A stretch of DNA of 64,000 nucleotides from Methylobacter marinus A45 (GCF_000383855.1 NZ_KB912877.1:440465-504464), one strand, 5' to 3'; counted from the first letter of the stretch, positions 1-9,921 are shown. Translations and numbers: made by a program. Notes: generated by a model not told the origin, from the sequence alone.

Positions 1-447
1 GCCGCCTGAAGTATCGCCGCGCACGCCAGGATCGGTTTCGGTAATGGCCAATTCGACGAAGTTGGGCGGGGCGACGGAAAGCGGCGCGTCATTCCATAAC
101 GTTACGGTACAAAAATCCTGGTCTTTCAGCCAATTTTTAGCTTCGCCTACCGCTTTTCCATCGGCCTGATACTGCTCAAACGTATCCGGCACCATAAAAT
201 GCCAGAATTCGCCGTCGTTATACAGGTATTGCATTTCCACATCGACAACGTCGGCCCCTTCTAAAGACTCGCCTGATTTAAATGTTCTTTCGATCACACG
301 GCCAGTTTTGAGGTTTCTGATTTTTACCCGATTAAAGGCTTGTCCCTTTCCCGGCTTGACAAATTCATTTTCAATAATTGCACAGGGGTCATTATCCAAC
401 ATGACTTTCAACCCGGCTTTAAATTCATTAGTACTATAACTAGCCAT
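1..447 (-). CDS. efp: Elongation factor P, C-terminus cut by window edge
   Basis: This encodes translation elongation factor P, which binds the ribosome between the P and E sites and relieves stalling at polyproline stretches. The first 149 codons are present out of the usual ~188, and the C-terminal OB domain runs off the window. The modification loop reads [17 protein letters not shown], with Lys34 at the position that is beta-lysylated in E. coli. The downstream [19 protein letters not shown] stretch is also typical of the family. The gene is divergent from epmB, which encodes part of the enzyme set that modifies Lys34. That pairing and the conserved PGKG loop make the assignment very secure. 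Confidence 0.97.
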   Translation of the reverse strand, partial: MASYSTNEFKAGLKVMLDNDPCAIIENEFVKPGKGQAFNRVKIRNLKTGRVIERTFKSGESLEGADVVDVEMQYLYNDGEFWHFMVPDTFEQYQADGKAVGEAKNWLKDQDFCTVTLWNDAPLSVAPPNFVELAITETDPGVRGDTSGG

Positions 448-488
448 TTTATCCTCGAGACTACAAACAATAATTAAAACTTAACCAT

Positions 489-494
489 TATAAT
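489..494 (+). promoter_or_regulatory. Candidate -10 element for epmB
   Basis: A perfect TATAAT lies in the 90-bp gap between the divergent efp and epmB genes. No good -35 hexamer is seen 16-18 bp upstream. If it is used, transcription would start inside or just after the first in-frame ATG at 497, which favours the ATG at 536 as the epmB start. Confidence 0.4.
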
Positions 495-535
495 AGATGG
501 CCACTACCGATAGAAACTTTAAAATAAGCCATTTC

Positions 536-1567
536 ATGTCAGAGCAACAAAGCGAAACAGAACACTTTAATTCAAGCTGGCAACAGCAGCTTGCCGAAGC
601 CTTTAATAATATTGAAGATTTATGTCATTATTTACACTTGCCACAGGATATCCTGCCGGTTTCGGCAGCGGCCGGCAGACGCTTTCCCTTGCGCGTTCCG
701 CTCAGTTTTGCTGCAAGCATGGAAAAAGGCAATCCGCATGACCCCTTGCTCAGACAGGTATTGCCGGTCAACGATGAACTGCTTGCCCACCCGGGTTTCA
801 GCGCCGATCCGGTCGGCGATCTTCAGGCCGCGACCGAATTCGGCGTACTGCACAAATACCAAAGCCGTGTCTTGTTCATCAATACCGGCAGCTGTGCCAT
901 CAATTGCCGGTATTGCTTCCGCAGGAACTTTCCTTATGCCGACCTGCAACTGAGCAAACAAAAGGAAGACGCCGCAATCCGGTATATAGAACAGAACCCC
1001 GGCATTTCGGAAGCGATTTTAAGCGGCGGTGATCCGCTAGTGCTCAACGACGCCCGATTATCCAGACTTATTCAGCAACTGGGCCGTATCAAGCATTTAA
1101 AACGCATCCGGATACATAGCCGGCTGCCCGTCGTGCTACCCGCCCGAGTAACCGAAGCATTAATTGACACTCTGAGACAAAGTCCTGCCCAAATCATCCT
1201 GGTCATACATTGCAATCATGCCAATGAAATCAATGAGCGCGTGATTTCCGCCTGTGCGGCGCTCAAAAATAACGGCATCACACTGTTCAACCAATCGGTA
1301 CTGTTAAGAGGCGTCAATGATACGGCGGAACAGCTATGCGAGCTGAGCGAGCGCTTATTCAGCCATGGCATCATTCCTTATTATCTGCATTTGCTCGACC
1401 AGGCGATCGGAACGGGCCATTTTGAAGTCTGCGAACAGGAAGCGTTAACGCTAATGCGGCAGGTCCAGGCGATCCTGCCCGGCTATCTTGTACCGAAACT
1501 GGTTAAGGAAGTGGCCGGCATGGCCTCCAAACAGTACGTGCTGAATGACGCCAGCGGCTATCGCTGA
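536..1567 (+). CDS. epmB: EF-P (R)-beta-lysylation protein, lysine 2,3-aminomutase family
   Basis: This radical-SAM, PLP-dependent aminomutase converts (S)-alpha-lysine to (R)-beta-lysine, which EpmA then attaches to EF-P Lys34. The radical-SAM cluster motif is CAINCRYCFRR (CxxxCxxC). Glycine-rich SGGDPL and the lysine-aminomutase segment RIRIHSRLPVVLP follow, with a C-terminal PKLVKEVAG stretch. From the ATG at 536 the protein is 343 aa, nearly the same as E. coli EpmB (342 aa). The in-frame ATG at 497 would add 13 residues and overlaps a -10-like TATAAT, so it is less likely. No epmA is visible here. Confidence 0.95.
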   Translation: MSEQQSETEHFNSSWQQQLAEAFNNIEDLCHYLHLPQDILPVSAAAGRRFPLRVPLSFAASMEKGNPHDPLLRQVLPVNDELLAHPGFSADPVGDLQAATEFGVLHKYQSRVLFINTGSCAINCRYCFRRNFPYADLQLSKQKEDAAIRYIEQNPGISEAILSGGDPLVLNDARLSRLIQQLGRIKHLKRIRIHSRLPVVLPARVTEALIDTLRQSPAQIILVIHCNHANEINERVISACAALKNNGITLFNQSVLLRGVNDTAEQLCELSERLFSHGIIPYYLHLLDQAIGTGHFEVCEQEALTLMRQVQAILPGYLVPKLVKEVAGMASKQYVLNDASGYR

Positions 1568-1602
1568 CCATCCGGTTTATATTGCAGTCTCCCAGGCCGG
1601 CA

Positions 1603-2505
1603 CTAATCCGCGATTACTTGATTGGCAATGCCGTGAGGCACATGCGCCGCGGCCACATGCTGGGCCGCGGATTCACAATGTTTTTTCTGATCATCGAAGA
1701 AAATATCGGCGCCAAAAGCTTTCAGGAAAGGTCCTTTGGCCATGCCGCCCAAAAACAGCGCCTCATCGATACGCACGCCCCAAGCCCTTAAGGTTCTGAC
1801 CACGCGTTCATGAGCGGGTGCAGAACGCGCGGTCACCAAAGCCGTCCTGATCGGTGACGACTGCGGATCGAACTGCGTCTGAATATAATGCAGCGCGGCC
1901 AGGAAGTCTTTAAAAGGGCCGCCCGGCAAAGGCGTTTTGGCCTCATTACGCTCATTCTCGGCAAATACTTGCAGCCCCTGCTGTTGATAGATACGCTCCG
2001 ATTCATTCGAAAACAACACGGAATCGCCATCAAACGCGATGCGCAACTGGCTGGACGGGTTAGTCAATGAGGAACCGCAAAGTATAGTCGCGGCGGCAAA
2101 ACCGGCATCCAGCGCCTGGGTGACATCATCGGCATTGGCCGACAAAAATAATTGCGCGCCGAATGCCGAAATATAATTGTAAGGAGACATGCCACTGGTA
2201 AATGCGGCACGGGTAATATCCAAACCGTAATGAATAATTGAATTGAAGACTCTCAGCCCTGTATCGGCGCTATTTTGCGATACCAGGACAATTTCAACGA
2301 GCGGCTCATCCACACAACGCTCGTTGATCGCCAGGAATTTCTGTACCAGGGAAAATCCGTAACCGGGAGCCAGCACTTCATCTTCATGCTCAATTTGATA
2401 ACGGCAGAAAGCTTCTTTGCCCTGGGTTTGGAATATCGCATGGGAATCGTCCAGATTGAACAAGGCTCTGGATGAAACCGCGACAACGAGTTTTTGCCTG
2501 CTCAT
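1603..2505 (-). CDS. 5'-nucleotidase, cytosolic type (PF06189-like)
   Basis: The 300-aa protein resembles the cytosolic 5'-nucleotidase family PF06189, the bacterial relatives of NT5C1, which hydrolyse nucleoside monophosphates. Family features are the N-terminal AVSSRALFNLDDSH segment, the central VLVSQNSADTGLRVFNSI and AFTSGMSPYNYI stretches, and the C-terminal TARSAPAHERVVRTLRAWG plus FFDDQKKH region that would carry HAD-like acidic residues. No signal peptide is seen. It converges with epmB (35 bp apart). The substrate cannot be told from sequence. Confidence 0.85.
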   Translation of the reverse strand: MSRQKLVVAVSSRALFNLDDSHAIFQTQGKEAFCRYQIEHEDEVLAPGYGFSLVQKFLAINERCVDEPLVEIVLVSQNSADTGLRVFNSIIHYGLDITRAAFTSGMSPYNYISAFGAQLFLSANADDVTQALDAGFAAATILCGSSLTNPSSQLRIAFDGDSVLFSNESERIYQQQGLQVFAENERNEAKTPLPGGPFKDFLAALHYIQTQFDPQSSPIRTALVTARSAPAHERVVRTLRAWGVRIDEALFLGGMAKGPFLKAFGADIFFDDQKKHCESAAQHVAAAHVPHGIANQVIAD

Positions 2506-2530
2506 GCCTTATCTGATCAATATCCGGTCC

Positions 2531-4066
2531 TTAACCCTGGGCATTGCCTACCCAGACCGAGCTTAAATTAAGGGTTTTCTTGACTTTCGTTGCATATAAA
2601 GTGGCTTCTTCTCTATTTTTAAACCCGCCTACCCGCAGCCGATACCAGATAGTGTTGTCCACTTTGACATTGACCACCTCAACAGGGATGCCTTTTCGTC
2701 CGAATTCAGCCGCTTTGCTTTTAGCGTACCATTGCTGCCTGTAGGCAACCAGATTGACCGACCAACCGGCTGTTGTGTTGACTTTTCCGGAGGTGCTTTT
2801 AGAACTCTTGGCATTGCTTTCTTTTACGGAGACAGTTATCGGTTTTATAACTTCCGCCTTTGCGTCTCCCGGTTTTATTGCCTGTACCGCCAGCGCTTTT
2901 CTTTCCAATGCATTCAGTCTGGCCTGCAAGTCTCTCAGCATATCTTGTTCCGTTTCTGCTGCCGCCAGTTCCTCTGTCGGTTCGTTTGTCTCTGCTTCCG
3001 TTGATAATGGAACCTTGTTTGATAACTGCTCCATAATGCCATCGACTCTCTGGTTCAACTGCTCTATGGCCGATTTGATATCATCCAGTTCCTGATCTGA
3101 ACCTTGCAGAGCAGCCCGCCCCTCCGCTTTTTCAAGCGTGGCAACCAGTTCGCTCAGCCTTAAAGCTTCCTTTTTCGCACTGTAGGCCATTAAACCGAAT
3201 CCAAGCGCGGAAACCAATGTAACGCAGCTCACCCCCATGGCAACATAAGCGAACAGCCTTATTTTTTTAGTTTTACTTTCAAATTCGGTTCTCAACGCTT
3301 TCTGAAGCCGGTTAATGGATTCCTGATCAGGATTGAATCGCCCCGGTACCGCCGTGTCGGCGCTATCAGACATAAAGGGTATATCCGCACCGCGCCTCGG
3401 CTTTATTCCAGCCATCACGTCTTCCATATTCGGCATGGATATCGGCGGCAGTTCCATGCCCGGCTTTTTTTCAGGCCTTTTTGTCTCCTGGAACGCGGCA
3501 TGAGTGTCTTGATTTTCCGGCTCGTTATTTAGATTCAAAAATGTTCCTTTATCAGACGCCCGCTCCGGTAAAGGAAAGTCATCGTCCTGATAGCCTTCAT
3601 CCAGTACCGCTTCCTGATGCCTAGCTTGAGCTATCGGCTTGTCTGGTTCAACATCAGGCGCCTGCCCATCAAAATCATCGAATTCAAAAAAACCCTCAAT
3701 GCCACTGGGCATTTCATCATCAGTTGAAGCGCTTGCTTCATCGTCAATGACGACATGGGCAAATGGGTCGAATTTTTCTTCTTCCTCGTCCTGAACGAGT
3801 ATTAATTCCGCGAAGTCATCGCTAAAATCGTCAAACTCATCCGACAAATCGTTATCGTTATCGCTGAGATCTTTACTGCTGTCAGCCTGTTGCGCCTCCG
3901 CGGCATCAAGCCCATCAGCCATGAGCAATCCGTCAATAGCATCCTCATCATCTTCCCGGTTATCTGATGAAGCCAGGGATGACTTTGCTTTATCCAGCAT
4001 GGCATCCAAATCCTCATTGAAGCTATGAGGCCTGTTTTTGGGGTTATTATTTGCTGAATCTGTCAT
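2531..4066 (-). CDS. SPOR-domain membrane protein with long acidic N-terminus
   Basis: The 511-aa protein starts with about 200 residues very rich in Asp and Glu, probably disordered. A basic stretch and one membrane helix follow at about residues 270-292, then a short coiled-coil linker and a C-terminal SPOR domain from about residue 435 (WSVNLVAYRQQWYAKSKA to VWVGN). SPOR domains bind denuded peptidoglycan at division sites, so a cell-envelope role at the septum is likely. The large N-terminal part should be cytoplasmic and the SPOR domain periplasmic. It ends 25 bp upstream of the nucleotidase start on the same strand and may be co-transcribed. The acidic N-terminus has no family assignment here. 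Confidence 0.85.
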   Translation of the reverse strand: MTDSANNNPKNRPHSFNEDLDAMLDKAKSSLASSDNREDDEDAIDGLLMADGLDAAEAQQADSSKDLSDNDNDLSDEFDDFSDDFAELILVQDEEEEKFDPFAHVVIDDEASASTDDEMPSGIEGFFEFDDFDGQAPDVEPDKPIAQARHQEAVLDEGYQDDDFPLPERASDKGTFLNLNNEPENQDTHAAFQETKRPEKKPGMELPPISMPNMEDVMAGIKPRRGADIPFMSDSADTAVPGRFNPDQESINRLQKALRTEFESKTKKIRLFAYVAMGVSCVTLVSALGFGLMAYSAKKEALRLSELVATLEKAEGRAALQGSDQELDDIKSAIEQLNQRVDGIMEQLSNKVPLSTEAETNEPTEELAAAETEQDMLRDLQARLNALERKALAVQAIKPGDAKAEVIKPITVSVKESNAKSSKSTSGKVNTTAGWSVNLVAYRQQWYAKSKAAEFGRKGIPVEVVNVKVDNTIWYRLRVGGFKNREEATLYATKVKKTLNLSSVWVGNAQG

Positions 4067-4235
4067 ATTTGAATCCTTATAATGAGGAGTAACATCACCA
4101 TAAAATTGAAATTAATGCCGGTATTTGCCGACTTGAAAAAAATTACTTTATTTTAGGGCCAATAAAACTTAATGTTCGCAAAGTTTCGCTCATTTGATGT
4201 TAAACTTTCAAATAAAAACTTTGATTAAGAATAAT

Positions 4236-4760
4236 ATGCAACTAGCTATCACCGTTTTAGGCGACAACCAGATTAATTTTATTGCAGAAATATTACCCGC
4301 CGTACGCGACTGTAAATGCAACATCCTCGAAATAAGGTCATCCCGCCTGGCTCAGGCTACAGCCGCTTATCTGCTTATTCAAGGAAACTGGAATCATATT
4401 GCCAAACTCGAAAGCACTTTGGATGTCATCCAGAAACGGCTAGAGATTAATATTCATAAACTACGCATCGAACACAAAGACAAGGGCTGTGATTATGTGC
4501 CTTATTCTTTAGAAACGATATCGTTGGATCGCGATAATGTGATGGAATCAATCGCGACTTTCCTGTTTGACCGCGACATCGGCATTGAGGAAATATCCGG
4601 CAGCTGTTATCAGGCGCCCTACATTCAAACCTCCGTCTTCTCAACCAAGTTTGTCATATTAATCCCGCCGCATCTGCACCTGCTGTCACTGCGCGAGGAA
4701 TTCCTGGATTTCTGCGATCAATTGAATATCGATTCAATCCTTGAACCCATAAAACGATAG
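4236..4760 (+). CDS. gcvR: Glycine cleavage system regulator GcvR-like, tandem ACT domains
   Basis: This 174-aa protein has two ACT-type modules: MQLAITVLGDNQ to about residue 85, then a second half from about residue 90. GcvR of E. coli antagonises GcvA to repress the glycine cleavage system when glycine is scarce. The chosen ATG places the first beta-strand near the N-terminus, as in E. coli. An upstream in-frame ATG at 4194 would add 14 residues of low-complexity sequence. The arrangement gcvR-bcp matches that of many gammaproteobacteria. Whether it controls gcv genes here is inferred from the family. Confidence 0.8.
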   Translation: MQLAITVLGDNQINFIAEILPAVRDCKCNILEIRSSRLAQATAAYLLIQGNWNHIAKLESTLDVIQKRLEINIHKLRIEHKDKGCDYVPYSLETISLDRDNVMESIATFLFDRDIGIEEISGSCYQAPYIQTSVFSTKFVILIPPHLHLLSLREEFLDFCDQLNIDSILEPIKR

Positions 4761-4768
4761 GTCTAGTC

Positions 4769-5251
4769 ATGACTCCACCCAGCATAGGCATTCCTGTGCC
4801 TGATTTTGAGGCCCTTTCCACCGGCGACAAGTCCGTCAAATTATCGGATTACCCGGGTAAATACATTGTTCTGTATTTTTACCCCAAAGACAATACCCCC
4901 GGCTGCACACAGGAAGGCTGCGGCTTCCGCGACAATATCGATAAATTTACCCGCTTCAATGCCATTGTATTAGGCGTCTCGCGCGATACGGTCCGCGTTC
5001 ATGAAGGCTTTAAGAGTAAACAGGCGTTTCCTTTCGATCTGCTGTCGGATCAGGATGAAGCACTATGCCGACAATTTGATGTCATAAAAATGAAAAAGAT
5101 GTACGGCAAAGAGGTTCGCGGCATCGAACGCAGCACTTTCCTCATCGACCCACAGGGATTACTTGTCCGCGAATGGCGCAAAGTAAAAGTTAAAACACAT
5201 ATAGAAGAAGTTCTGCAAGCATTGGCGGAACTCACAGGAAACCAGCCATGA
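4769..5251 (+). CDS. bcp: Thioredoxin-dependent peroxiredoxin, Bcp/PrxQ type
   Basis: The 160-aa protein reduces peroxides and organic hydroperoxides using thioredoxin. The active-site loop NTPGCTQEGCGFRD contains the peroxidatic cysteine followed five residues later by the resolving cysteine, the PrxQ/BCP pattern. YPKDNTPG and GVSRDTV are further family signatures. It starts 8 bp after gcvR, and its stop overlaps the start of the next gene by 4 nt, so translational coupling is likely. Cytoplasmic; no signal peptide. Confidence 0.96.
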   Translation: MTPPSIGIPVPDFEALSTGDKSVKLSDYPGKYIVLYFYPKDNTPGCTQEGCGFRDNIDKFTRFNAIVLGVSRDTVRVHEGFKSKQAFPFDLLSDQDEALCRQFDVIKMKKMYGKEVRGIERSTFLIDPQGLLVREWRKVKVKTHIEEVLQALAELTGNQP

Positions 5252-6663
5252 ATATTCAAACTCCACCGGAGAAAAAACTATTTGTTTTAGATACCAATGT
5301 ACTGATGCACGATCCGACCGCCATCTTCCGTTTTCAGGAACATGATATTTTTATCCCGATGATCGTATTGGAAGAACTGGATCACTCTAAAAAAGGTTTA
5401 ACCGAAGTTGCCCGTAATGTCAGACAAGTCAGCCGGTTTCTGGATGAATTGATAAGTGATGCCGATACGCAAACCATTAACGATGGCCTGCCCTTGTCGC
5501 GCATAGAACACGGCTTGGCCGAGGGCGTCGAAAGCCAGGGGCGACTGTATTTTCAAACCAGTGCCATGACGGCACTGTTGCCGGAAAGCATGCCCGGCAA
5601 TATCCCCGACAACTCTATCTTGAGCATTGTCCTGGCCCTTACCAAAGAACTGCCCAACAATAATGTCATTCTGGTGTCCAAGGACATCAACATGCGCATC
5701 AAGGCGGCGACGCTGCAATTGCCCGCCGAGGATTACCATAACGACCAGACGCTGGAAGACATCGATCTGTTATACAGCGGCGCCAAGGCATTAGGCAGCG
5801 ATTTCTGGGAACAGCACGGCAGTAAAATGGAATCGTGGCAGGAAAAAGACCGTACTTTTTACAAACTGGAAGATCCGCTGGTTGCCGAATGGTATCCCAA
5901 CCAGTACTTATATATAGAGGACGAATCCAATTTCGAAGCCATCGTAAGGTCTGTCGAGGGACAGGTGGCCATATTGGAGTTGGCGAGGGATTATCGTTCC
6001 AAACACAATAATGTCTGGGGCATTACGGCCAGAAACCGCGAACAGAACTTCGCCTTTAACGTACTGCTGGATCCGGAAATAGATTTCGTCACCTTGCTGG
6101 GCACGGCAGGCACGGGCAAGACCTTACTGGCCCTGGCCGCTGGCCTTGTCATGACCATAGAAAATAAAACTTATCAGGAAATCGTCATGACGCGCGAAAC
6201 CATTCCGGTTGGCGAAGATATCGGTTTTCTGCCCGGTACTGAAGAAGAAAAAATGGCGCCGTGGATGGGGGCGTTAATCGATAACCTTGAACTGCTCGGC
6301 AGCCGTTCCGGACAAACTGACTGGGAACAAGGCGCATCCACGAACATGATCATGAACCGGGTCAAGATCAGGTCGCTCAACTTTATGCGCGGCCGGACCT
6401 TCCTTAACCGGTTTTTGATTATTGACGAGGCGCAGAACCTGACCTCCAAGCAAATGAAAACCCTGATAACGCGCGCGGGGCCCGGCACAAAAATCATCTG
6501 CATCGGCAACTTGGGACAGATAGACACGCCCTATTTAACCGCGACTACTTCCGGTTTAACTTATGTAGTCGATCGCTTCAAAACCTGGCCGCATGGCGCG
6601 CACATCACCCTGCGTCGGGGCGAGCGCTCGCGCCTGGCCGATTACGCGTCGGATATTCTGTAA
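5248..6663 (+). CDS. PIN domain plus PhoH-like ATPase
   Basis: This 471-aa protein joins an N-terminal PIN nuclease domain (about residues 10-150; LDTNVLMHDPTAIF with acidic metal ligands) to a PhoH-type P-loop ATPase (Walker A GTAGTGKT at about residue 285; Walker B LIIDEAQNL). The architecture is that of YlaK/PhoH2-type proteins, implicated in RNA unwinding and cleavage. It overlaps bcp by ATGA. It ends before a strong hairpin shared with the convergent permease gene. The family is secure; the cellular target is unknown. Confidence 0.93.
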   Translation: MNIQTPPEKKLFVLDTNVLMHDPTAIFRFQEHDIFIPMIVLEELDHSKKGLTEVARNVRQVSRFLDELISDADTQTINDGLPLSRIEHGLAEGVESQGRLYFQTSAMTALLPESMPGNIPDNSILSIVLALTKELPNNNVILVSKDINMRIKAATLQLPAEDYHNDQTLEDIDLLYSGAKALGSDFWEQHGSKMESWQEKDRTFYKLEDPLVAEWYPNQYLYIEDESNFEAIVRSVEGQVAILELARDYRSKHNNVWGITARNREQNFAFNVLLDPEIDFVTLLGTAGTGKTLLALAAGLVMTIENKTYQEIVMTRETIPVGEDIGFLPGTEEEKMAPWMGALIDNLELLGSRSGQTDWEQGASTNMIMNRVKIRSLNFMRGRTFLNRFLIIDEAQNLTSKQMKTLITRAGPGTKIICIGNLGQIDTPYLTATTSGLTYVVDRFKTWPHGAHITLRRGERSRLADYASDIL

Positions 6664-6674
6664 GGAGTCCAAAG

Positions 6675-6707
6675 ACCAGGGCGAAGGTCGACCGCTTTCG
6701 CCCTGGT
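6675..6707. terminator. Hairpin between convergent genes
   Basis: An 11-bp inverted repeat (ACCAGGGCGAA with TTCGCCCTGGT) sits between the phoH-like stop and the stop of the convergent permease gene. No clear T-tract follows on either strand, so it may work as a bidirectional RNA-stabilising hairpin or a weak terminator. Confidence 0.5.
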
Positions 6708-6715
6708 GCTGAAAT

Positions 6716-7816
6716 CTAATAAATCATGTGATCAGGGTTATCCTCGATCCGCGGCCAGGCCGTCAGCACGGCTTTAACCACTGTCGCCAGCGGAATTGCG
6801 AAAAACACGCCCCAAAAACCCCACAGGCCGCCAAATAACAGAATAGCCACAATAATCGCTATCGGATGTAAATTGACCGCTTCGGAAAACAGCACCGGCA
6901 CCAGCACCACGCCGTCCAATGCCTGGATGATCGAATAGGCGATCACGACATACATAAAGTCATCGCCGGCCAGCCCCCATTGAAAATAAGCCACGCCCAG
7001 AACCGGAAAAGTCACTAATGTGGCGCCCACATACGGAATAATAACCGACAAGCCCATCAGGACAGCCAGCAGCATCGCATAATTCAGGCCCATCGTAGAA
7101 AACGTTACATAGCTGGCCGACCATAGAATAAAAACTTCGGCAAATTTTCCCCGTACATAATTGCCTATCTGCACATCGACTTCCTTCCAGACTCGCACGG
7201 TTAAATGCCGATCCCGGGGCATGAACTGCAACAGCCAGTCCACCAGTATTTCTTTATCCTTCAAAAAGAAAAATATCATTAACGGCACCAGAAACAGATA
7301 AACCATGGCACTGACCAGGCTCATCACGGATGCCGCCGAAACCGACAGCATATTCTGGCCATACGTTAATAATTCTCGCTGAACGGCAAACATCATCTCC
7401 CTGATTTTGCTTTCCGAAATAAATTGCGGATACATTTCCGGCAAACGCATGATGCCGTTCTGCACTTGATTGATGATCAGCGGGATGTGTTGGACAAGCT
7501 CTACGGCTTGCTGCGACACAATCGGCATGAGATAAAACAGTAAAAATCCCAGACATGCCATAAAGCCGGAAAACACCAGATAAACCGCCGGCAATCTCGG
7601 CAGACGCATGCTTTCAGCCTTGCCCACCAGTCCTTCCAGTAAATAAGCCAAAACAATGGATGAGAAGACCGGCATCAATAAACCGGACAATGAAAAAATC
7701 AGCACAAAACTGACGATCAAAATAACTGCCAGCGCGACAGCTTGGGAATTGGGCAAAAAACGCTTAAAACAGTCTCTAAAGAAATTTGAACTTATTAATG
7801 AGGATTGGGGTGTCAT
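6716..7816 (-). CDS. AI-2E family transporter / PerM-type permease
   Basis: This 366-aa integral membrane protein has about eight hydrophobic segments, beginning with two close together near residues 25-60. The C-terminal block typical of the AI-2E exporter/PerM family (PF01594) is present: IPYVGATLVTFPV, DGVVLVPVLFSEAVNLHP and LLFGGLWGFWG. Family members export small molecules or ions, and the substrate cannot be inferred here. The gene stands alone. A few basic residues at the C-terminus are expected to be cytoplasmic. Confidence 0.9.
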   Translation of the reverse strand: MTPQSSLISSNFFRDCFKRFLPNSQAVALAVILIVSFVLIFSLSGLLMPVFSSIVLAYLLEGLVGKAESMRLPRLPAVYLVFSGFMACLGFLLFYLMPIVSQQAVELVQHIPLIINQVQNGIMRLPEMYPQFISESKIREMMFAVQRELLTYGQNMLSVSAASVMSLVSAMVYLFLVPLMIFFFLKDKEILVDWLLQFMPRDRHLTVRVWKEVDVQIGNYVRGKFAEVFILWSASYVTFSTMGLNYAMLLAVLMGLSVIIPYVGATLVTFPVLGVAYFQWGLAGDDFMYVVIAYSIIQALDGVVLVPVLFSEAVNLHPIAIIVAILLFGGLWGFWGVFFAIPLATVVKAVLTAWPRIEDNPDHMIY

Positions 7817-8129
7817 GAATAACAGAGCATTTTTATAATAATTATCAAAACCATTTTACATCCAATAAACCAATAGACCTATGATGATTTTAATAATAAG
7901 GCACTGATAAGGAAATCAGACAGGATAATCACTCGATCTGTGGTGCCTTTTGCTGTTATTAGGATCTGGCTAAAAATGACTTCCTGAAACTGGAATCTTG
8001 CATAGGATGCGCTGACCAAAAGCAGGCGCTCCAGGCGGCGCGCAGTGAAATACATCGCTCGCGAACGATGCGCCTCCTGTCGTCGGCGCATCCTATGTCT
8101 AAACAGGGAAATTATTGACGACCAAATCC
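7817..8129. repeat. Gene-free gap with an inverted-repeat element
   Basis: This 313-bp gap holds a structure with 12-bp arms CATAGGATGCGC at 8001-8012 and GCGCATCCTATG at 8086-8097. They enclose about 70 bp with further GC-rich self-complementarity. It resembles a small palindromic intergenic repeat of the REP/BIME kind. A second weaker pair (AAGGCAC with GTGCCTT) lies around 7909-7947. The open frame on the minus strand here is repeat-derived and was not called a gene. Confidence 0.5.
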
Positions 8130-9749
8130 TTAATGCAATAAAAATTTATTTACATCATGGAGCAACTGATCTAGGGTGTTATCGCTCTCGGTATTCACAC
8201 TTATCGTAAAGGCCAGTTCATCCGCGGACAGCGGCTGCGCCGAGGCAAGCTGCTGTTTCAATACCTCTATAGTCGCTTCGGAAGCGTCATTCTTCAATTG
8301 CCGCCGCTGTTCTATGCGCCTGTATAACTCCTGCTCGGATGCCTGAAAATCGATGATCAGAAAGGGCACGCCGCAGTCGTTTGCCAGCGCTCGGAATTGC
8401 TCACGCAGTGCGGCGGCAATGAAGGTCGCGTCGACAACCGCCGTAAAGCCCGCCTCAATCACGGACCTGGCCAGCCCGGCCAGGCGCTGGAAGGTCTGAC
8501 GCCCCGCCTCTTGCGTATAAAGCCCTTGATCAACGCCGCTACGAGTCGCCTCCAGCATCCGGTAGCCGAACAATCTTTTACGTTCGACATCGGAACGAAT
8601 CTGTATCACGCCCAGCCGTTCTGCCAACTGGCTGACCAGCGTGGACTTGCCGGATCCCGAATAACCATGAGTGATGATCAACGCGGGCCAGCCATCCTTA
8701 GTAAAGCGTTCGGCCAGATGCGCATAGACCGCATAGTCGGCGCGTGCGCGGGCACAAACGGCCTCATTATTCTGCTGCTGGGCCATGCGCAGCAGTGTCA
8801 CTTTAGCGCGCACCATGGCACGATAGACCAGGTAATAACGCAGCAAAGCCAAACCGCCGTAATCGCCCGTGTAATGCAGATATTGATTGAGAAAACGATT
8901 GGCCAAACGCTCATAACCCACGTGCAGCAGATCGATAAACAGGAAGGCTATCTCGCTAACGACATCGATCCAGCGCAGCGTCGGATTGAATTCGATACAA
9001 TCGAACAGCGTGACCTTGCCGTTAATCAAGGTAATGTTATTCAGATGCAGATCACCGTGACATTCACGCACATAGCCCTGCCGCTTGCGTTGCTGCATCA
9101 GCGCGATCTTGCTGCGCCATTGCGCATCCCCCCATGCCTGAATGGACTCAAGCTGCCGCAATTGCGAAGCATCGGCCAGCAGCGGCTTGACCGTATCGAT
9201 ATTTTCCATAAACCATTGCTGGATGACATCACTATTACCATAAATGGACTCCTCCCCGGTCCGTTCAATGGTTTCATGAAATGCCGCGATCAGCCGGGTT
9301 ATTTGATCGATCTCTCCCGTCTCCAGCTGGCCGCGTTCGGCACGCTCACTCAGCAATTGCCCGGCGGGGAACTGCACCATCTTGACCGCATATTCGATAG
9401 CCGGCCCCGTACCGGCTATTTGCGGATGCTCAGACGTTCCCGTAATCGGCACGACATCGAGATACAACTCAGGCGCGAGGCGCCGGTTAAGCCTCAACTC
9501 CTCTTCGCAGAAAAACCGCCGCCGCTCCAGCGTTGAGAAATCCAGAAAACCGAAATCAACCGGTTTTTTGATTTTGTATACATATTCTCCTGTCAGCAGC
9601 AGCCAGGAAATATGGGTTTCAACCAGCCGGATCGGTTCGATGGCATGCGGATATGCATTGGCTCTGTGCAATGCCTGAATCAGCGGCGGATAAACGGCAT
9701 CACCTGCGCCGGCCGGCCTATTGCTATTCTTGGTTGATGCATTGTTCAT
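8130..9749 (-). CDS. Fusion of an aminoglycoside-phosphotransferase-like domain and a P-loop kinase
   Basis: The 539-aa protein has two parts. The N-terminal ~330 residues look like the APH/choline kinase fold, with the catalytic loop CHGDLHLNN and the metal-site stretch LFDCIEFN. The C-terminal part is a P-loop kinase of the zeta-toxin/gluconate-kinase type, with Walker A GYSGSGKST at about residue 363. Proteins of this architecture are common in proteobacteria and are annotated as bifunctional APH/ATP-binding proteins. The substrate is unknown and antibiotic resistance should not be assumed. The gene is monocistronic. Confidence 0.88.
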   Translation of the reverse strand: MNNASTKNSNRPAGAGDAVYPPLIQALHRANAYPHAIEPIRLVETHISWLLLTGEYVYKIKKPVDFGFLDFSTLERRRFFCEEELRLNRRLAPELYLDVVPITGTSEHPQIAGTGPAIEYAVKMVQFPAGQLLSERAERGQLETGEIDQITRLIAAFHETIERTGEESIYGNSDVIQQWFMENIDTVKPLLADASQLRQLESIQAWGDAQWRSKIALMQQRKRQGYVRECHGDLHLNNITLINGKVTLFDCIEFNPTLRWIDVVSEIAFLFIDLLHVGYERLANRFLNQYLHYTGDYGGLALLRYYLVYRAMVRAKVTLLRMAQQQNNEAVCARARADYAVYAHLAERFTKDGWPALIITHGYSGSGKSTLVSQLAERLGVIQIRSDVERKRLFGYRMLEATRSGVDQGLYTQEAGRQTFQRLAGLARSVIEAGFTAVVDATFIAAALREQFRALANDCGVPFLIIDFQASEQELYRRIEQRRQLKNDASEATIEVLKQQLASAQPLSADELAFTISVNTESDNTLDQLLHDVNKFLLH

Positions 9750-9921
9750 GCGATACCTCGGCTGTTTTATCAGTGCAATAAAAAATGTCGAATAACGTTA
9801 AGAGTATCGTATCTTCCCAAGAGTTGCGGCGTATTGAAATGGCGGCATTATTGATTCGCCTCATTGCGGCATTTAAACAGCCACGCCGATACTATGCCAT
9901 TGACAGAAAACGAGGTGACCC

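Noticed and set aside
8397-9536. 379-codon open frame on the plus strand
   Set aside because: Antisense to the APH/kinase fusion, which has clear catalytic motifs.
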